Positions 6,427 to 9,521 of a stretch of DNA of 9,521 nt are shown in pieces (within the stretch, counting starts at the first letter, position 1; every line of letters starts with the position of its first letter). This DNA is from UBA6022 sp036382575 (GTDB taxonomy: Bacteria > Patescibacteriota > Saccharimonadia > Saccharimonadales > Saccharimonadaceae): assembly GCA_036382575.1 (NCBI GenBank), contig DASVHL010000026.1, positions 1 to 9,521 of the forward strand. Reading direction: 5' to 3'. The notes under the pieces are model-generated. The model ran no database searches. It saw nothing but the letters and a program-made list of their open reading frames with translations, and was not told the origin of the DNA. The position numbers and the translations under genes are program-made.

Positions 6427-6450
6427 CACATAAACACGCTAAAGAACAAA

Positions 6451-6482
6451 GCCCTCCGAGAGCAATCTCGGAGGGCATTTTC
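6451..6482. terminator. bidirectional rho-independent terminator
   Basis: A perfect 11-bp G+C-rich stem GCCCTCCGAGA/TCTCGGAGGGC (6451-6461, 6466-6476) with a GCAA tetraloop is followed by ATTTTC on the + strand and by TTTGTT on the - strand. It lies between the convergent esterase and glyA genes and can serve both. Confidence 0.92.
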
Positions 6483-6499
6483 AATTCTAACGATGAACT

Positions 6500-7771
6500 T
6501 TAATAAGGTAAGGGAAATTCTTGGAGTAGATGCTTCACTTCACCGCGAAGGCCAGAAAGAACCGCTTCATCTTCGCGAGCGTCAATCGCCTGCTTCATCC
6601 ATGATGCAATCTGCGCCATGTGTTCTTCTTTTAGACCACGGGTTGTCAGCGCTGGCGTGCCTAGGCGGATGCCGCTAGGTGCAAACATCGATAGTGTGTC
6701 GTCAGGAATGCTATTAGCATTCAACGTTAAGCCAATTTTATCCAACGCAGACTCGGCAACTTTGCCGTCAATGCCAAAACTCCTGTGAACATCAGCGAGG
6801 ATTAAGTGATTACTCGTTCCGCCAGTGATCAGGCGAAAACCTTGCTTTTGCATCTCGCCCGCAAGTGCGGCTGAGTTCGTGACAACTTGTCGGGCATAGT
6901 CTTTAAATTCAGGCTGCAATGCCTCGCGAAATGCAACGGCTTTGGCAGCGATTGTGTGCATGTGCGGTCCACCTTGCATACCCGGAAAGACCGAGCGATC
7001 AATCAAGGTTGGAATATTCTCTAAGGTTTTCTCTGGTGCTTTTAGTGGGTTGCCCACAACACCCTTTGACAGAATCAGACCACCACGGGGACCACGAAGT
7101 GTCTTATGAGTCGTCGTTGTGATGACATGAAAGCCATAGTCGAATGGGTTCTTAGCCACGCCACCAGCAATGAGTCCGGCAATGTGTGCCATATCAGCCA
7201 TTAGTAATGCGCCAACTTCGTTACCAATTGCAGCAAACTTTTCATAATCAAGCTCGCGAGGGTAAGCACTGAATCCGGCAAGAATAATCTTTGGTTTATG
7301 TTCAAGTGCTAACGCACGTAGTTCATCGTAGTCGATTTCACCCGTCTCAATGTCTTTCATTTTGTATCGTACAAAATTGTACAGCTGCGCACTGCGAGTT
7401 ACGGGTGCGCCGTGTGTCAAATGCCCACCATGTGACAAGTCCATCGCGAGGACCGTATCACCGGGTTCTAGCCATGCGCTATAGACGGCTTCGTTTGCTG
7501 GTGCACCGGAATGAGGTTGCACGTTAGCATGGTCGGCGCCAAACAGTTGTTTAGCTCGATCGATTGCCAGTTGCTCGATCTGATCGGTATATTCTTGGCC
7601 GCCATAATAGCGACGGCCTGGATAGCCTTCGGAATATTTATTAGTCAGTACACTTCCAAGCGCCTCTAATACATCATTAGATACGTAGTTTTCACTTGGG
7701 ATTAGTTCTAGTCCATCGCGTTGGCGCTGTTTTTCGCCCGCTATTAAATCAGCAATTTGTTTATCTTGCAT
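6500..7771 (-). CDS. glyA: serine hydroxymethyltransferase GlyA
   Basis: GlyA interconverts serine and glycine with tetrahydrofolate, using PLP, and supplies one-carbon units in the cytoplasm. The 423-residue product is near the E. coli length (417) and conserved throughout: IPSEN (24-28), KYSEGYPGRRYYGG (45-58), QPHSGAPANEAVY (85-97), DMAHIAGL (193-200) with the PLP-contacting Asp193 and His196, and TTTTHKTLRGPRGG (218-231) with the PLP Schiff-base Lys223. All catalytic residues expected for the family are present. The start is taken at ATG 7771 (complement), with AGGAG 7 nt upstream; an in-frame TTG two codons earlier is too close to that site. The gene is divergent from murA, with only 67 bp between the two starts, and converges on the esterase gene. 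Confidence 0.97.
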   Translation of the reverse strand: MQDKQIADLIAGEKQRQRDGLELIPSENYVSNDVLEALGSVLTNKYSEGYPGRRYYGGQEYTDQIEQLAIDRAKQLFGADHANVQPHSGAPANEAVYSAWLEPGDTVLAMDLSHGGHLTHGAPVTRSAQLYNFVRYKMKDIETGEIDYDELRALALEHKPKIILAGFSAYPRELDYEKFAAIGNEVGALLMADMAHIAGLIAGGVAKNPFDYGFHVITTTTHKTLRGPRGGLILSKGVVGNPLKAPEKTLENIPTLIDRSVFPGMQGGPHMHTIAAKAVAFREALQPEFKDYARQVVTNSAALAGEMQKQGFRLITGGTSNHLILADVHRSFGIDGKVAESALDKIGLTLNANSIPDDTLSMFAPSGIRLGTPALTTRGLKEEHMAQIASWMKQAIDAREDEAVLSGLRGEVKHLLQEFPLPY

Positions 7772-7778
7772 CAGCAAT

Positions 7779-7783
7779 CTCCT
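7779..7783 (-). promoter_or_regulatory. ribosome binding site of glyA
   Basis: AGGAG on the - strand, 7 nt before the ATG, is the clearest Shine-Dalgarno in the window and selects ATG over the TTG two codons upstream. Confidence 0.8.
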
Positions 7784-7792
7784 GTTTCCTCT

Positions 7793-7801
7793 AGTATACC
7801 A
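7793..7801 (-). promoter_or_regulatory. extended -10 promoter of glyA
   Basis: Reading the - strand, TGGTATACT gives a 5/6 -10 (7793-7798) with the TG extension. The predicted start near 7786 leaves a leader of about 15 nt holding the AGGAG site. Its upstream zone overlaps the dyad at 7811-7830. Confidence 0.65.
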
Positions 7802-7810
7802 CTGTTGATT

Positions 7811-7830
7811 TTATATCGTATGTGATATAA
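7811..7830. promoter_or_regulatory. candidate operator dyad between glyA and murA
   Basis: TTATATC-N6-GATATAA is a perfect 7-bp inverted repeat. Its right half overlaps the murA -10 and its left half lies where the glyA -35 contacts would be. Spacing and symmetry suit a dimeric HTH protein. The fused XRE domain of the adjacent MurA is the obvious but untested candidate ligand. Confidence 0.45.
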
Positions 7831-7831
7831 T
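7823..7831 (+). promoter_or_regulatory. extended -10 promoter of murA, leaderless geometry
   Basis: TGATATAAT (TATAAT at 7826-7831) ends 7 nt before ATG 7839, so the transcript should begin at or one base before the start codon. No Shine-Dalgarno is present. A weak TTGATT at 7805-7810 is 15 bp upstream. Confidence 0.7.
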
Positions 7832-7838
7832 CATCCAT

Positions 7839-9368
7839 ATGCACAGTGAAGATTACAAAGCAAAAATTGGTTCATTAATTCAAGAAGCACGTGTCGGTCG
7901 GGGACTTACCCAGACAGAACTAGCCAAAGAGCTCGGCACCAGTCAAAGCGCAGTCAATCGCATCGAAAAAGGTGGTCAAAATATTAGCCTAGAAATGATC
8001 GCACGTATCAGCGAGGTTCTTTCTAGTAACATCGTCACTCTTAACCAGTCTGGTAAAATCAACTTCCGCGTTAATGGCGGCAAGAAACTATCAGGTAGCA
8101 TAGAAGTCAAAACCAGTAAAAATGCCGCAGTTGGCTTATTGTGTGCGGCCCTCCTAAATAAAGGTAAGACAACACTTCGCCGTGTTGCACGTATCGAAGA
8201 GGTTAATCGTATTATCGAAGTTCTGCAGAGCATTGGCGTCAAAACCCGCTGGATCGGCGATACTAACGACCTAGAAATCATCCCTCCTCGCCGTCTAGAG
8301 CTAGAAAAGATGGACGAAAATGCTGCCAAGCGCACTCGCACGGTTATCATGTTCCTCGGCCCACTGCTTCACCAGTACGATGACTTTAAACTACCATTCG
8401 CTGGTGGCTGCAACCTAGGTACACGCACCGTCGAGCCGCACATGGCCGGCCTGGCTCCATTCGGTCTCGATGTTGTCGCGAAAAGTGACTACTACCATGC
8501 CACGGTCAAAGAAAAAGCAGTAAACCGCACGATCCTCCTGACAGAACGTGGCGACACAGTGACTGAAAATGTCATTATGGCTGCAGCCCTATACGACGGC
8601 ATCACAACAATCCGTAACGCCAGCCCGAATTACATGGTGCAGGACCTCTGTTTCTATCTAAAGAAACTAGGGGTTAAAATCGACGGCATCGGCACGACCA
8701 TCCTCACAATTCACGGCAAGAAAACTATCAACCAGGACGTTGAATATTGCCCAAGTGAAGATCCAATCGAAGCAATGAGCTTGATCGCGGCTGGTATTGT
8801 GACTGGTTCAGAAATCACTATTACCCGCGCACCGATTGAATTTATCGAGCTGGAACTAGCCGTTCTAGAGGGCATGGGATTGCAGTACGAGCTTAGTAAA
8901 GAATACACCGCCCGTAACGGTGAAACACGTCTAGTTGACGTCAACCTTAAACAATCCAGCCTGATTGCACCAAAAGACAAGATGCACAGCATGCCATTCC
9001 CTGGTGTTAATATGGACAATCTTCCTTTCCTTGGTCTAATTGCTACTGTCGCCAAAGGCCGTACGCTTGTGCATGACTGGTCGTACGAAAACCGTGCCAT
9101 TTATTTTACCGAGCTATCTAAACTAAATGCTTCAATTGAATTAGTTGATCCACACCGTGTTTACATCACTGGACCAACCAAATGGAAACCTGCCGATGTG
9201 GTTGCACCACCAGCTTTGCGTCCGTCAGTGGTGATTCTACTAGCGATGCTGGCAACACCAGGCACCTCAATCCTCCGCGATGTCTATTCAATTAATCGTG
9301 GCTATGAAGATTTCGCCAATCGCCTCAATACAATTGGCGCCGATATCGAAACATTACAAGATTTCTAA
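7839..9368 (+). CDS. murA: XRE-HTH domain fused to UDP-GlcNAc 1-carboxyvinyltransferase MurA
   Basis: MurA transfers enolpyruvate from PEP to UDP-GlcNAc, the first committed step of peptidoglycan synthesis. The 509-residue product is about 90 longer than E. coli MurA (419). The extra N-terminus (about 8-68) is an XRE/Cro-type HTH, with LTQTELAKELGTSQSAVNRI at 23-42. The transferase begins near residue 74 and keeps its key residues: Lys94 (SKNAA), Arg166/168, catalytic Cys191 in GGCNLGTR, Arg196, Asp393 (matching E. coli Asp305), Arg419 in YENR, Arg461, and Arg487 in INRGYE. With Cys191 in place fosfomycin should be able to react. The loop before Asp393 is three residues longer than in E. coli. 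There is no stop, frameshift or internal ATG at the junction, so the fusion looks genuine. The start is set by the -10 just upstream. Confidence 0.95.
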   Translation: MHSEDYKAKIGSLIQEARVGRGLTQTELAKELGTSQSAVNRIEKGGQNISLEMIARISEVLSSNIVTLNQSGKINFRVNGGKKLSGSIEVKTSKNAAVGLLCAALLNKGKTTLRRVARIEEVNRIIEVLQSIGVKTRWIGDTNDLEIIPPRRLELEKMDENAAKRTRTVIMFLGPLLHQYDDFKLPFAGGCNLGTRTVEPHMAGLAPFGLDVVAKSDYYHATVKEKAVNRTILLTERGDTVTENVIMAAALYDGITTIRNASPNYMVQDLCFYLKKLGVKIDGIGTTILTIHGKKTINQDVEYCPSEDPIEAMSLIAAGIVTGSEITITRAPIEFIELELAVLEGMGLQYELSKEYTARNGETRLVDVNLKQSSLIAPKDKMHSMPFPGVNMDNLPFLGLIATVAKGRTLVHDWSYENRAIYFTELSKLNASIELVDPHRVYITGPTKWKPADVVAPPALRPSVVILLAMLATPGTSILRDVYSINRGYEDFANRLNTIGADIETLQDF

Positions 9369-9396
9369 TATCCTCTACCCCTCACCCTGTTAAATG

Positions 9397-9405
9397 TGGT
9401 ACAAT
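9397..9405 (+). promoter_or_regulatory. extended -10 promoter for tRNA-His
   Basis: TGGTACAAT (TACAAT at 9400-9405) has a 5/6 -10 with the TG extension and no recognisable -35. The predicted start is about 10 nt before the tRNA, as for tRNA-Arg. Confidence 0.6.
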
Positions 9406-9421
9406 AGCTAGGCTAAAGTTT

Positions 9422-9499
9422 GGCGAATGTAGCTCATTTGGTTAGAGCGTCGGGTTGTGGTTCCGAAGGTAGTGGGTTCAATCCCCATCATTCGCCCCA
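9422..9499 (+). tRNA. tRNA-His (anticodon GUG)
   Basis: The gene folds into a cloverleaf with an 8-bp acceptor, GGCGAATG (9422-9429) with CATTCGCC (9489-9496). The extra G-1:C73 pair is the identity element of tRNA-His. The D stem is GCTC/GAGC, and the anticodon stem TCGGG/TCCGA encloses the loop TTGTGGT with anticodon GUG (9457-9459). The T arm is GTGGG-TTCAATC-CCCAT, and CCA is encoded at 9497-9499. It lies 53 bp after murA; any terminator would be beyond the window edge. Confidence 0.95.
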
Positions 9500-9521
9500 A
9501 ATTAAAACGAGACCTTCTCTT

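Noticed and set aside
7772..7777. TTG start for glyA two codons upstream
   Set aside because: Only 1 nt would separate it from the AGGAG site; the ATG has a 7-nt spacer.
1..9521. Alternative genetic code with TGA read as glycine (Gracilibacteria/SR1 type)
   Set aside because: No gene has an in-frame TGA, the minor pilin at 1834 ends at TGA in a normal ATGA overlap, and Gly is encoded by GGN.
9509..9521. Possible terminator of tRNA-His (GAGA/TCTC)
   Set aside because: Only a 4-bp stem is visible before the window ends.
1..9521. CRISPR arrays, insertion sequences or phage genes
   Set aside because: No spaced direct repeats, transposase-like frames or terminal inverted repeats were seen on either strand.

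Overview
The window looks like a piece of a Patescibacteria/CPR genome, most likely Candidatus Saccharibacteria (TM7). I infer this from the type IV pilin N-termini (a hydrophobic helix ending AAITIVAYNG, with no Pro22), short intergenic gaps, single tRNA genes scattered between protein genes, tRNAs with encoded CCA, and a standard code in which TGA is a stop. This is a sequence-style judgement, not a database match.

Layout. Bases 1-563 hold the 3' end of a Kef-type cation:proton antiporter with a TrkA-N (RCK) domain. A tRNA-Arg(UCG) gene with a strong terminator follows, then murB (771-1790). Bases 1834-4758 are a type IV pilin cassette on the + strand: three minor pilins with overlapping ends (GspG/H-like, PilV/GspI-like, PilW/GspJ-like), then two tandem major-type pilins. 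A terminator closes the cassette. Bases 4948-6426 encode a secreted SGNH/GDSL esterase with an unassigned N-terminal domain of about 200 residues and a hairpin in its 5' leader. A bidirectional terminator separates it from glyA (serine hydroxymethyltransferase) on the - strand. glyA is divergent from murA, which carries an XRE-type helix-turn-helix domain fused to its N-terminus. A tRNA-His(GUG) gene ends the window. No gene-free gap exceeds about 190 bases.

How the genes relate. MurA and MurB catalyse the two committed steps from UDP-GlcNAc to UDP-MurNAc. They flank a block of surface and secreted functions (pilins, esterase) that would suit an episymbiont contacting a host cell. No pilus motor, platform or prepilin peptidase gene is present, so the pilins must use machinery encoded elsewhere.

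Regulatory style. Six promoters have an extended -10 (TGnTATAAT-like) with a poor -35. For murB, murA and the first minor pilin the -10 lies only 7-8 nt before the ATG and no Shine-Dalgarno is visible, so these transcripts are probably leaderless. glyA, the third minor pilin and the esterase have ordinary Shine-Dalgarno sites. The point I would follow first is the XRE-MurA fusion next to a perfect 7-6-7 dyad that covers its own -10, which suggests a MurA that regulates the divergent murA/glyA promoters.
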